A program made the translations under genes and the position numbers. Positions 8,455 to 17,260 of a DNA stretch of 64,000 bases are shown piece by piece (position 1 is the stretch's first letter; every line of letters begins with the position of its first letter). The stretch comes from Roseburia_C sp900315735 (lineage in GTDB: Bacteria > Bacillota > Clostridia > Lachnospirales > Lachnospiraceae). Location of the stretch: NCBI GenBank assembly GCA_052118425.1, contig JBQKHF010000016.1; one strand, 5' to 3'. Under the pieces are notes generated by a model that worked only from the letters and a program-made list of their open reading frames with translations, was not told where the DNA came from and did no database searches.

Positions 8455-9279
8455 TTAAAATTTACGGCTTCCGCCTCCGGTGCTTCGTCCGCCTGCTCCG
8501 GTATGTACTGTTGTTCTGCCGGAACTGCTTCCGCCTCCACCAGAAGATTCTCTCTGGATATGGCGGTGGGTTACTACCTGATTTACAAAGCGGTCGGTAC
8601 GGTTCGTAAGATTTACATGGCTGTTCTTGTGGTAATCATATTTGTACTTATCAAAATGCAGACGATATTTTCCAATGGTAATTCCACAGAACGCACCACC
8701 GATGCCTAATGCCACCAGTAAGGTAATCAGAATTTCAAACCAGGTCAGCGTATTTTTCTCGTAGTAATCATACTCCCCGGTTTCTTCATCGTAATTATAC
8801 TGACCGGATGGTACGCCTTTTCCGTAATAATATTCTGCCTCATCAATCATTGCTTCCATGGCACCTGCATATTCTGCATCGCCCATGTAATTAAAGCCTT
8901 CATCCAGAATACTTTCTACTCTTTCATCGGTATAATAACGGTTTGCTTCTCCAAAATGAACTACCGCAATCTCACGGTTATCCATATCAATGACAAAAGC
9001 AACACCGTCCATGCCGGTAGCATACTGATCAAAGGTATTCTCTCCATATTCCTGGGAAGTATAACCTTGTGCATCCTCTGTGGTAAATGCATAGATTTCC
9101 CAGCCGGTCTCACTGGTAAAATCACTGATTTTTTCACTGATGGAGTCTGCTTCACTCTGGGTAAAAAGCTCTGCGTCATCATAGACGAAGTCTGCCTTTG
9201 GCTCTGATGCCATAACAGGAACAGCAAATAACATACTGCATAAAAGCAGTAATGGTACGATTATCTTTTTCTTTACCAT
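8455..9279 (-). CDS. TPM-domain membrane-anchored protein (YdjH-like)
   Basis: 274 residues. A signal peptide (residues 1-24, ending V-M-A-S) is followed by a TPM domain (~30-160; V-Y-D-D-A-E-L-F and G-M-D-G-V-A-F-V-I-D-M). A single membrane helix lies near 180-203, and the cytosolic tail ends in a Ser/Gly/Arg-rich stretch. This order matches B. subtilis YdjH. TPM domains occur in membrane quality-control proteins. The start overlaps the stop of the upstream zinc-ribbon gene by 7 bases, so the two are translationally coupled. Paired with the SPFH gene at 10383, it suggests a membrane-stress function. Confidence 0.8.
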   Translation of the reverse strand: MVKKKIIVPLLLLCSMLFAVPVMASEPKADFVYDDAELFTQSEADSISEKISDFTSETGWEIYAFTTEDAQGYTSQEYGENTFDQYATGMDGVAFVIDMDNREIAVVHFGEANRYYTDERVESILDEGFNYMGDAEYAGAMEAMIDEAEYYYGKGVPSGQYNYDEETGEYDYYEKNTLTWFEILITLLVALGIGGAFCGITIGKYRLHFDKYKYDYHKNSHVNLTNRTDRFVNQVVTHRHIQRESSGGGGSSSGRTTVHTGAGGRSTGGGSRKF

Positions 9280-10364
9280 ATCAGCAGCCCTCCTAACAAT
9301 CCAAGTACCAGCACTGCTGCTGATATAATTCCACTAACCAGAGTCAGTTTCTTATAATCTACCGGAAGTTCTCCACATACTTTTCCGGTCTGACCATTCA
9401 TGGAATAGTAATACATCTTGCCGTTATTGGCACGATAGGTAATTGTCCAGATTGGAAGAAGCACATAATTCCAGTTCTCACTGCCGGAAGAAAATCCGCA
9501 GTTATGTACTTTCACGCCATCGTAGCCGGATACGCTTTCCCGTAAGAGCTTCGTTGCATAATCCTTTGTCTCACGTCTTGCTTCCTCTGCCACGCTTTCT
9601 TTTTCGATATCACGCTTCTCTGCCTGGAATCCGGAAAGATATCCCATGGAGAAATCCTTCATCTTGTCAAACTGATATGGCAGTACGCCCTCTACCAGCT
9701 CTTTGTTGGCTTTCTGTAATGCATTCAGTTCCAGATTGGAAAGGGATACATCTCCGCCACGCTCTACTTCATAGAATTTTGTCTCGGTATACTCTTCATC
9801 TCCGGAACGCCATACCCGGACACGGGTTGCCTCTGCCGAAAGATTACCGTTCATCCTGGTATCATAAATCCAGAATGGGAAGTATACACCGGATAATTTA
9901 TCAATTTGTTTCTTATTGAAAAATGCCTTTGGAACGAACTTTTTCTTGCCTACATATTCCATAAATCGCTTTTCTGCTTCTTTACGGTCAATCGCAAACG
10001 GAATTACCTTATTCGGCATATAGTTTCCGGACAATCTTCCGGAAAGCACTACCGGATTGTGGCAATAATAGCAGAAGGTCGCTGCCGTGGTTGCATCTGT
10101 TACAATCTGCGCCCCACAGCTTGGGCAGGTATAAATAACTGCCTCTTCCTCTGTCTTCTTTTCCTGTGCTCCGTCTGTATTCTCTGAAGACTGACTTCCG
10201 TCCATGCTGCCGGCAGGTTTTTCCTGTTCCTCTGCCGGCTTCATAGCATCCAGTTCTGCCTGTGTAAATTTTGAGCCACAATATTCGCATTTATATGCGC
10301 CGGAAGCAGGGTCAAAAATCAGTTCGCCATCACAATTCGGACACTTAAAACTAATTACTGACAT
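9273..10364 (-). CDS. Double zinc-ribbon protein with C-terminal anchor (YdjG-like)
   Basis: 363 residues. The first ribbon is at 9-33 (C-P-N-C...C-E-Y-C), and the second near 80-100 (C-P-S-C...C-Y-Y-C). A large alpha/beta region follows (~105-325), and a single hydrophobic segment lies at the C-terminus (LVSGIISAAVLVLGLLGGLL). An acidic linker separates the ribbons. The layout matches TFIIB-type zinc-ribbon proteins such as B. subtilis YdjG from the pspA-ydjGHI operon. It is 18 bases downstream of the SPFH gene. The biochemical role is not known; with the neighbours it likely forms a membrane complex. Confidence 0.8.
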   Translation of the reverse strand: MSVISFKCPNCDGELIFDPASGAYKCEYCGSKFTQAELDAMKPAEEQEKPAGSMDGSQSSENTDGAQEKKTEEEAVIYTCPSCGAQIVTDATTAATFCYYCHNPVVLSGRLSGNYMPNKVIPFAIDRKEAEKRFMEYVGKKKFVPKAFFNKKQIDKLSGVYFPFWIYDTRMNGNLSAEATRVRVWRSGDEEYTETKFYEVERGGDVSLSNLELNALQKANKELVEGVLPYQFDKMKDFSMGYLSGFQAEKRDIEKESVAEEARRETKDYATKLLRESVSGYDGVKVHNCGFSSGSENWNYVLLPIWTITYRANNGKMYYYSMNGQTGKVCGELPVDYKKLTLVSGIISAAVLVLGLLGGLLIW

Positions 10365-10382
10365 GCAGTGCTCCTTCCTCCA

Positions 10383-11735
10383 TTATGGTCTCTGTTTTCC
10401 ACAATTGCTGCAGAATTTTCCGGTATTTACGGTTCCGCATTCGCAGGTCCAGTCTGCTGCAGGAGCCGGTTTTCCGCAGTTAGTACAGAATTTTCCGGTA
10501 TTTACTGCTCCACACTCACAGGTCCAGTCTGTCTTTACTGCCGGTGCAGGAGCTGGTTTTCCGCAGTTACAGCAGAATTTTCCGGTATTTGCTGTTCCGC
10601 ATTCACAGGTCCACTCGTTGCCTGCCGGTGCTGCTGCCTGCTGTGCCGGAGCTGCCTGCTGAGCCGGTGCTGCCTGCTGCACGCCTGCTGCTCCGCCTGC
10701 TGCTCCGCCTGCCATCTGTGCTCCATTATTCATCTGCTGCTGGTTCTGCTGCATACCTGCAGTCATCTGATTTAAGCTGTCCATGCTGCTGTTGAAAGCA
10801 TTCATTCCCATTCCAACACCCATGAAGCCGGTCATTGCACCTGCTGCATTAGAACCTGCATCACGGATACCTTCGGTAATATTTCCAACTGCAATACCAC
10901 GCATTACATTCGGGTCGCTACCCATCATTGCGCCTCTGTTACGCAGGTTGATAAGGTTGGTAGACTCTTCGTCATAAGAGATACTTGCAATACCTACTGC
11001 CTGAATCTCCATACCACGCATCTGGTTCCATTCCTCATCAAGAGTCTCTGACATATATTTACTCAGCTCACGTCCCTTGGATGATACATAGGAAATACGA
11101 ACACCATCTGCAGATAACTGGTTGATGGATGTCTGTAATGCTTCTAAGAACTCTGAGATATACTGCTCATTGATATCTGTGATTTCTACTCTGTCTTTGT
11201 TTCTTGGAATTGCTTCTGCATAGAAACGAATCGGGTCTACAATCTTAATGGAATATGTTCCGTGTGCACGCAGGAATAATTCTGCATTGTAGAAATTATC
11301 AAAATAATTAATCGGATTTCTTGTTCCGAATTTGATTCCTTTGATTTCCTGAAGATTTACGAAGAATACCTTCTGCTTATCCGGTGTCTGTCCACCAAAT
11401 TTAATACGTGCGAAAGAATCCTTCAAAGTATCCTTTAACTGTCCGTTAAACAGGGATGGCAAAGAAGAATTATCTACTTTGTAATATCCCGGCTCTGCAG
11501 TATAGTCTACGATTTTTCCTCCGTCTACTAACATCATGAACTGATTATCATATACATGGATGATGGAACCATTGGATACGGTATCATCCGTTCCCTTTGT
11601 ATTCTGTCCACGGCGAATCAACACACCTCTGGTAAAGACGGTCTGATCTCCCATATCATCCGGCTCGATTACCTCTAACCACTGATCCGCAAAACTTCCT
11701 CCAACTGCCTGTGCTACTGCTTTAATTAAACCCAT
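10383..11735 (-). CDS. SPFH protein with three C-terminal zinc ribbons (YdjI-like)
   Basis: 450 residues. The N-terminal ~300 residues form an SPFH/band-7 domain of the virion core-like YdjI type (start MGLIKAVAQAVGGSFADQWL). A Met/Gln/Ala-rich linker (~310-375) follows. Three near-identical ribbons end the protein, each W-T-C-E-C-G-x-x-N-T-G-K-F-C-x-N-C-G-K. B. subtilis YdjI is shorter; the triplicated ribbons are the notable extension. SPFH proteins scaffold membrane microdomains. It lies 37 bases downstream of the membrane zinc-ribbon gene at 11772 and upstream of the YdjG-like gene. Confidence 0.85.
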   Translation of the reverse strand: MGLIKAVAQAVGGSFADQWLEVIEPDDMGDQTVFTRGVLIRRGQNTKGTDDTVSNGSIIHVYDNQFMMLVDGGKIVDYTAEPGYYKVDNSSLPSLFNGQLKDTLKDSFARIKFGGQTPDKQKVFFVNLQEIKGIKFGTRNPINYFDNFYNAELFLRAHGTYSIKIVDPIRFYAEAIPRNKDRVEITDINEQYISEFLEALQTSINQLSADGVRISYVSSKGRELSKYMSETLDEEWNQMRGMEIQAVGIASISYDEESTNLINLRNRGAMMGSDPNVMRGIAVGNITEGIRDAGSNAAGAMTGFMGVGMGMNAFNSSMDSLNQMTAGMQQNQQQMNNGAQMAGGAAGGAAGVQQAAPAQQAAPAQQAAAPAGNEWTCECGTANTGKFCCNCGKPAPAPAVKTDWTCECGAVNTGKFCTNCGKPAPAADWTCECGTVNTGKFCSNCGKQRP

Positions 11736-11771
11736 AACAAACCTCCTGTTTTCTTATGTTATATATTTTCA

Positions 11772-12530
11772 TTACACCTTTTGGTATGTAACTTCGTAAA
11801 AATGCTGCAGAGACCAAACCTGCATATTGATTGGTATTACCTCACTGCCACAGAACTCACAGTATTTCGCTCCAAGGGATGTAACCGGAGCACCGCAGTG
11901 TGGGCAGGTAAGTCCTACCCCTTTGTCGGCACTGACTTTGCTCTCATCCTGGATATACATCAGTTCCATGTTGTACTTGGTCTGTTCTAACAAATCTTTT
12001 TTGCCGGAAATCAGCTTTCCGTCTTTTTCTTTATAGTGAATATGCTCCACTGCACTCTGCAGTGTAATAATGCATTTTCCTTTTTGTTTTTCATATTTGG
12101 CTATCTCAGTCTGGTGCACACGGATACGGTCATATATCTCATTTACACCCGCTGTCTGATTCTGCTCAATTCTTGCTGCCACTTCTTCCTTAAGTGCTTC
12201 CGACAGACTCTCTGCCCTTCCTATACTATGTGCAGAAATTGCCATCAATGACAATTTCAGGGCATCTTCTGCCTTATTTTTAAACTGCACCCAGTTAAAT
12301 TCCGGGAAATCCCGCTGTATCTGTGGTTCTAATAATCTTGTCATTCCGGATACGGAACAAGGTATGGTAGACAATTCCTCTTCCTGTTTTTTCCAGCCTT
12401 CCACTAAGGAGTCTGTTCCAAAGAGATCCTGTGAAAATTTTCTTACTTTCTTTTTCACATAGATAACCACGCCTGCTATCACTCCCACAATGGCAAGAAT
12501 TATGACCAGTGGTATGATTACTTTTTCCAT
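11772..12530 (-). CDS. N-anchored zinc-ribbon protein of unknown function
   Basis: 252 residues. An N-terminal membrane helix (4-26) is followed by a basic stretch, then a helical region (~45-190) with charged, partly coiled-coil character. One zinc ribbon lies near residues 209-230 (C-P-H-C-G...C-E-F-C-G). The helical part around P-E-F-N-W-V-Q-F-K-N-K-A faintly recalls Tim44-like domains, but I cannot assign it. It is the first gene of the SPFH/zinc-ribbon/TPM operon and starts 1 base after the prfB stop. In B. subtilis the first gene of the corresponding operon is pspA; this protein is not PspA. Confidence 0.65.
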   Translation of the reverse strand: MEKVIIPLVIILAIVGVIAGVVIYVKKKVRKFSQDLFGTDSLVEGWKKQEEELSTIPCSVSGMTRLLEPQIQRDFPEFNWVQFKNKAEDALKLSLMAISAHSIGRAESLSEALKEEVAARIEQNQTAGVNEIYDRIRVHQTEIAKYEKQKGKCIITLQSAVEHIHYKEKDGKLISGKKDLLEQTKYNMELMYIQDESKVSADKGVGLTCPHCGAPVTSLGAKYCEFCGSEVIPINMQVWSLQHFYEVTYQKV

Positions 12531-12531
12531 C

Positions 12532-13660
12532 TTACTCTCCCATCTTCTCCGGACAGCCCAATGACAGCCACTTTAAATATCCATTGATGAAAATATCAAT
12601 ATCTCCATCTAATACTGCATCTGTATTTCCCGTCTCTACGCCGGTTCTGGTATCTTTTACCATGGTATACGGCTGCAATACGTAGGAACGTATCTGATTT
12701 CCCCAGCCAATTTCTGTGACTTCGCCACGGATATCTGCTGCCTTGTCTGCATTTTCCTGCTGTTTCAACAAATACAGCTTGGATTTTAACATCTGCATTG
12801 CCTTGTCTTTATTCATATGCTGGGAACGCTCATTCTGACAGGTTACGACAATTCCCGTCGGGAAATGGGTAATTCGGATTGCTGAAGATGTCTTATTGAT
12901 ATGCTGTCCACCGGCTCCGCTGGAACGATAGGTATCAATTCTTATATCTTCATCCTTTACTTCAATATCAATGTCTTCTTCAATATCCGGCATCACATCA
13001 CAGGATACAAAGGAGGTCTGACGTTTTCCTGCCGCATTAAACGGTGAAATCCGCACCAGACGATGTACGCCTTTTTCTGATTTCAGATAACCGTAGGCAT
13101 TTTCTCCATTTACCTGGAAGGTAATGGATTTAATTCCGGCTTCGTCTCCGTCTAAGGAATCCAGTACTTCAATGGCAAATCCTTTATCGGATGCCCATCT
13201 TGTATACATCCGGTATAGCATGGATGCCCAGTCACAGGATTCTGTTCCGCCTGCTCCTGCATGCAGGGATACAATTGCATTGTCTTTATCATATTCTCCG
13301 GATAACAGGGTCTTGATTCGAATTTTTTCAAATGCTTCTTCGTATTCCTTTATCTCTTCTTCGATTTCCGGAATCAGGGAAGCATCATTCTCTTCATCTC
13401 CCATCGCAATCAGTGTTTCTATGTCGGAAAGCTTCTCTTCCAGCTGTGCACAGACTGCCACGTCATCCTTATAGCTTTTTAACTCTTTCATCTTCTGCTG
13501 GGACACTTCTGCATCATTCCAGAAATCCGGTGCTTCCATCTCCCGTTCCAGTTCTTCGATTTTCTTTGACTTATCTGCTAAGTCAAAGTGAATCCCTCAC
13601 TTCCTGCAGTGGAGCCTTATAGGTTCCCAATTTGTATCGGTATGCGTCCAATTCAACCAC
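12532..13660 (-). CDS. prfB: Peptide chain release factor 2 (programmed +1 frameshift)
   Basis: RF2 recognises UGA and UAA stop codons. Translation starts at GTG 13660 and reads 25 codons (ending E-V-R-D-S-L) to an in-frame CTT-TGA-C at 13588-13583. A +1 shift then continues as D-L-A-D-K for 350 residues, giving about 375 in total, normal for RF2. The stop-codon recognition block appears as S-P-F-N-A-A-G. The hydrolysis motif is S-G-A-G-G-Q-H-I-N-K-T-S-S-A. An SD-like GAGGGA lies a few bases before the shift site, as in known prfB genes. The GTG start is inferred from alignment with family N-termini; its ribosome site is weak. Confidence 0.93.
13582..13601 (-). other. prfB programmed +1 frameshift site
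   Basis: On the minus strand GAGGGATTCACTTTGAC contains an internal SD-like AGGG, the slippery CTT and TGA followed by C. This is the canonical autoregulatory site, where low RF2 favours shifting. Confidence 0.95.
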
Positions 13661-13705
13661 AGTATCACCAACTTTCTTATATTCTTGTGATTTTCTGCAT
13701 AAGAA

Positions 13706-13732
13706 AAACCACTATAAACATTATAGTGGTTT
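13706..13732 (-). terminator. Intrinsic terminator after the AlkD-like gene
   Basis: Stem AAACCACTATAA/TTATAGTGGTTT with a 3-base loop and a T5 tail on the minus strand. It separates the cell-division operon from prfB. Confidence 0.85.
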
Positions 13733-13778
13733 CCCGGCTTCGAATCAATTATATTTTCCTTAATATTGGTTGAAAAGT

Positions 13779-14480
13779 CTATTTTTCTGCTTTCCGCTTC
13801 ATTTTTAAGAGCATTTCCTTATCCTCTTTGGTCACCCGATAGGATTCCCTGATTTTCTGTATCGCCTTATTGTAAGTCCAGTCATCCAGATGATTTTCTT
13901 TGAGATAGGAAAGTGTTTTATCCCGGAATTTTACAAAGCACACGGACAGATTCCAGGCTACTGCCATTTTCACATAATAGGCATCTTTATGAATCTTATC
14001 CATCTCTTCTAATACGCAGTCGATATAATCTTCCGTAATAAAATGGTCTAATAGCATCACAACACCAAACCGAATCAAAAACTCTTCATCACTGCGAAGA
14101 TAAGGCAGCAGATATTCTAAAACTGCCTCAGGCTCTTTTCTGGCAATTTTTAAGCTTGTGCAGGTACTGTCACATACCGACCAGTTCTTAATCTTCGGAA
14201 GAAAGGCATCAAGATATGGACGGATTCCTGCGAAATCACTTTTCGCATAGCCTAAGGTCATGCCCTGTAACATGGTCTCTTCCATGGAATCATCCGATGC
14301 CTGTAAAAGGTAAGTCCGCCAGTCTCCTTTTGCTAATTCTTTTGCATAAGAACGAAGTAAGGGCAGCCTTACTCCAAGCACATGTTCTTCTCCCGGAATC
14401 AATCCGGCGGAAAAGGTGCCAAAATCCGGTTCTGCCCATTCCATCAACTGCAAGCGAATTTTTTCATTTAATTCACTCAT
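13779..14480 (-). CDS. DNA alkylation repair protein (AlkD-like HEAT-repeat glycosylase)
   Basis: 233 residues of the DNA alkylation repair family, all-helical HEAT-like glycosylases that excise alkylated bases. Visible landmarks are V-L-G-V-R-L-P-L-L-R near residue 35, N-W-S-V-C-D-S near 100, and the C-terminal W-T-Y-N-K-A-I-Q-K-I-R-E-S block. Its ATG overlaps the end of the 54-residue ORF (stop at 14473), so it is coupled to the ctpA operon. That location is odd for a repair gene. Confidence 0.85.
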   Translation of the reverse strand: MSELNEKIRLQLMEWAEPDFGTFSAGLIPGEEHVLGVRLPLLRSYAKELAKGDWRTYLLQASDDSMEETMLQGMTLGYAKSDFAGIRPYLDAFLPKIKNWSVCDSTCTSLKIARKEPEAVLEYLLPYLRSDEEFLIRFGVVMLLDHFITEDYIDCVLEEMDKIHKDAYYVKMAVAWNLSVCFVKFRDKTLSYLKENHLDDWTYNKAIQKIRESYRVTKEDKEMLLKMKRKAEK

Positions 14481-14637
14481 GATTTACCTCTGTTGTAATC
14501 TCTGTATTCTGTGCATTATCATGTTCTTCCGCATCATGGTACATTCCCTTAAGCACAAGAATCGTAACCACCAAAAGGATTACTGCCACCACATAGCGAA
14601 TGACAAGTTTTTTCTTCTCTTCGTTATTCATCTTCAT
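14473..14637 (-). CDS. 54-residue single-pass membrane protein, unrecognised
   Basis: A small ORF starting ATG at 14637, whose A is the last base of the ctpA stop (TAATG). It ends overlapping the AlkD-like start by 8 bases. The protein has a basic N-terminus (MKMNNEEKKK), one hydrophobic helix (about L11-L29) and an acidic, Asn/Thr-rich exterior tail (Y-H-D-A-E-E-H-D). Tight overlap at both ends argues that it is translated. I do not recognise a family. Its place between ctpA and downstream genes in an ftsEX operon suggests an envelope role. Confidence 0.65.
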   Translation of the reverse strand: MKMNNEEKKKLVIRYVVAVILLVVTILVLKGMYHDAEEHDNAQNTEITTEVNHE

Positions 14638-15947
14638 TATTCTTCTCCGTTCAATACTTCAATTGCTTTTAACATCTGATTATCCTGCATCTCATCATAA
14701 GTACCTTCGGTATCTCCGGTATACTCATATTCAATTTCAACATCCGGTGTAATTCCGGTTCCATGGATGTTATCGCCGTTTGGTGTATAATATTTTGCTA
14801 CTGTAAGCTTGATGGCACTGCCGTCCTTTAACTGCATGATATTCTGCACAATGCCCTTTCCAAAGGTTGTGGTTCCAATCAGTGTTCCATAATCAAAATC
14901 CCGGATGGCTCCTGCAAATATCTCGGATGCACTGGCGGAATTGCCATTGACTAATACTGCAATCGGCATATCAAGATAATGCTCTGCATCAGAAGTATAA
15001 TCCTGGCGGTTGCCATATTTATCTTCCGTATAAACGACGGTTCCTTCCGGAAGAATCGTGTCTAACATCTGCTGGCAGGATACTACCATTCCGCCGCCGT
15101 TATCACGCAGATCAATAATCAGCTTCTCCATGCCCTGACCCTGTAAATCTGTAATTGCATCGGAAAACTGGGTTGGTGTATTCTCTGCAAATTCAGATAC
15201 CTGTATGTATCCGATATTATTCTCTAACATCTTATAAGCTACCGTCGGAATATCCACTTTGGCACGGGCTACATCAAATTCAAGATTTTCTGATTCCCCT
15301 TCTCTTTCAATCACCAGATGAACGGTAGTTCCTTCTTCTCCACGGATGTTGGTTACCAATTCTGATAATTCCATGGAAGTGGATTCAATATCATCTACTT
15401 TGACAATCTTATCGCCTTCTTTTAACCCTGCTTCCTGCGCCGGAGAATTATCATAAATATGGGTAATGGTTACTTCCATGGTGTTTTTATCCTGGGTAAG
15501 TCCTGCCCCGATTCCATAATAATTTGCATGGGTGGATATCATGATATTCTCATATTCTTCCGGTGTATAATACTCGCTGTACGGGTCTCCGATTCCCTCA
15601 AACAGTCCCTTATACATTCCGTTAATCAAATCTTCCTGATCTACATCTTCATAATAATCCGCATTAATCTGGTCCGCCAGATTATCAAGCTTATTGATAA
15701 CATCCTTTGAAAGCAAATCACTGTCAGATGTGGTCACAGTCTGGCTGCCACCAGCTCCACCTTTTCCGCCAATTACTACGGTGCCACTGTAAATTCCAAT
15801 CAATAATGCAATCAGCAATACCGCCATAACCGAAGCAGCTCCGGTAATCGCACCATGCCAGTATGTTCTTCTCTTTTCCTTCATTTCCTGTCTGATTGCT
15901 TCTGCTGAATTTTCTGCTGAATTTGTCTCTTCCCTTAATTCATCCAT
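14637..15947 (-). CDS. ctpA: S41 carboxyl-terminal processing protease
   Basis: 436 residues. A cytosolic N-terminus of ~35 residues precedes one membrane helix (GAASVMAVLLIALLIGIYSG). An extracytoplasmic PDZ domain (~150-230; Y-G-I-G-A-G-L) and an S41 protease domain follow. The catalytic Ser lies in N-G-N-S-A-S-A-S-E-I-F-A-G (near 345), with the Lys in T-F-G-K-G-I-V-Q about 25 residues later. Such proteases trim or degrade envelope proteins, including cell-wall hydrolases and their partners. The gene is 16 bases downstream of the M23 hydrolase gene, in the ftsEX operon. Confidence 0.93.
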   Translation of the reverse strand: MDELREETNSAENSAEAIRQEMKEKRRTYWHGAITGAASVMAVLLIALLIGIYSGTVVIGGKGGAGGSQTVTTSDSDLLSKDVINKLDNLADQINADYYEDVDQEDLINGMYKGLFEGIGDPYSEYYTPEEYENIMISTHANYYGIGAGLTQDKNTMEVTITHIYDNSPAQEAGLKEGDKIVKVDDIESTSMELSELVTNIRGEEGTTVHLVIEREGESENLEFDVARAKVDIPTVAYKMLENNIGYIQVSEFAENTPTQFSDAITDLQGQGMEKLIIDLRDNGGGMVVSCQQMLDTILPEGTVVYTEDKYGNRQDYTSDAEHYLDMPIAVLVNGNSASASEIFAGAIRDFDYGTLIGTTTFGKGIVQNIMQLKDGSAIKLTVAKYYTPNGDNIHGTGITPDVEIEYEYTGDTEGTYDEMQDNQMLKAIEVLNGEE

Positions 15948-15963
15948 CTTTCTTCCTCTTTTA

Positions 15964-17181
15964 CTATTTACTCAGATAATTCCATGGGCTTACATAGCTT
16001 CCATTTAAGGATACACCAAAATGCAAATGGTTTCCGGTGGAAATACCGGTGCTTCCCACCTGGGCAATGGTCTGTCCCGCCGTGACTTTATCACCGGTGG
16101 ATACTAATAAAGCCGAAGCATGCCCATATACCGTATACAGCCCGCTGCCGTGGCTGATCATTACATAATTACCCATTCCATTGTTATATCCTGCGTAAGA
16201 AACCGTTCCATCCGCTGCTGCCACAATACTTGCTCCGTAGCTTGCACCAATATCCAGTCCCTTATGATTGGAAGATGCTCCCTGGGTCGGAGATAATCTT
16301 GTTCCATAATCACTGGTTACTCTGGTACTGCTCGGACACGGCCATACAAAGGCTCCGCCGCTATATACATCCCCGGGTGTTGTATCCGGAGTGGTTCCAT
16401 TCTGCTCTGCTTCCTGTCTTCGTTTCTCTTCTTCCGCTTTCTTTCTGGCTTCCTCCGCCTGAATCTGCGCAATAATTTCATTCTGTGCATCAATCTCTGC
16501 CTGCACGGCATCTGCATCCGACTGTGCCACGGTAATGTCACTCTTTACTTTATCCAGTTCGTCTTCCTTGGCATCCATCAATGCCTGCACGGTCTGCTGC
16601 TGGGATTCTACCTGTGCCTTCAGCTCTTCCAGTTCTGCATATTCCTGCTCTAACTGTTCCTTGGTATCCGCCACAGTCTGCACACTGTCTTTGTACTGCT
16701 GCAGCATATCTCTATCATATTCTGAAATCTGCCGGATATATTCCGCCTGATTCAAAAATTCCGTCATACTGCCGGATTCAAAAAATGCTTCCAGATAAGA
16801 CATTTTTCCACTGTTTTCATACATGAACTGAATCCGCTTGCTCATAGCTTCTGCCTGACTTGCCACATCTGCCTGGGCAACCTCTAATTCACTCTGGGTA
16901 TCCGTAATCTGGACACTCTTTTCCTCTAACTGCGCCTGTGTATTGGTAATTTCAAGAGAAATGCCGGTAAGCTGCTGGTCTAATTCCTTTACCTTGGTCT
17001 GAATATCATCCTTGGAATCCTTAAGCCCATCAATAACACTTTGTGCTTCTTCTAACTGCTTCTCTAAATTTTCTTTTTCCTTCTGTGCATCGGAAAGGCT
17101 GCTGGCTGATATCTCCATCACCGGAGAAAGTAACATCACAGCCGTAAGTATCGCAGTTGTTACTTTTCTTCGTATCCTCAT
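15964..17181 (-). CDS. M23 peptidase with coiled coil, FtsEX-associated (EnvC-like)
   Basis: 405 residues from the ATG at 17181 (AAAGGGTG upstream; the longer frame to 17244 is unlikely). Signal peptide 1-28, then a long coiled coil (~30-260) rich in Glu, Gln and Lys. A Pro/Gly/Thr linker leads to a LytM/M23 domain (~290-405) with zinc ligands in S-S-N-H-K-G-L-D-I-G and T-G-N-H-L-H-F-G-V. The arrangement matches EnvC of proteobacteria and functionally PcsB of streptococci, which FtsEX activates to split septal peptidoglycan. It lies directly downstream of ftsX, which supports that role. Confidence 0.88.
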   Translation of the reverse strand: MRIRRKVTTAILTAVMLLSPVMEISASSLSDAQKEKENLEKQLEEAQSVIDGLKDSKDDIQTKVKELDQQLTGISLEITNTQAQLEEKSVQITDTQSELEVAQADVASQAEAMSKRIQFMYENSGKMSYLEAFFESGSMTEFLNQAEYIRQISEYDRDMLQQYKDSVQTVADTKEQLEQEYAELEELKAQVESQQQTVQALMDAKEDELDKVKSDITVAQSDADAVQAEIDAQNEIIAQIQAEEARKKAEEEKRRQEAEQNGTTPDTTPGDVYSGGAFVWPCPSSTRVTSDYGTRLSPTQGASSNHKGLDIGASYGASIVAAADGTVSYAGYNNGMGNYVMISHGSGLYTVYGHASALLVSTGDKVTAGQTIAQVGSTGISTGNHLHFGVSLNGSYVSPWNYLSK

Positions 17182-17260
17182 CTTATTCTCATCACCCTTT
17201 ATATATTCAAACAGGGTATCCCTGTGACTGCCCCCAGTACACAAGTGATACCCCTTGTCC

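Noticed and set aside
9443..9919. 158-codon plus-strand frame
   Set aside because: Antisense to the YdjG-like gene, with composition typical of a shadow frame.
12532..13539. RF2 as a 335-residue ORF starting at ATG 13539
   Set aside because: The conserved N-terminal part and the CTT-TGA-C shift site lie upstream, so the gene extends to 13660.
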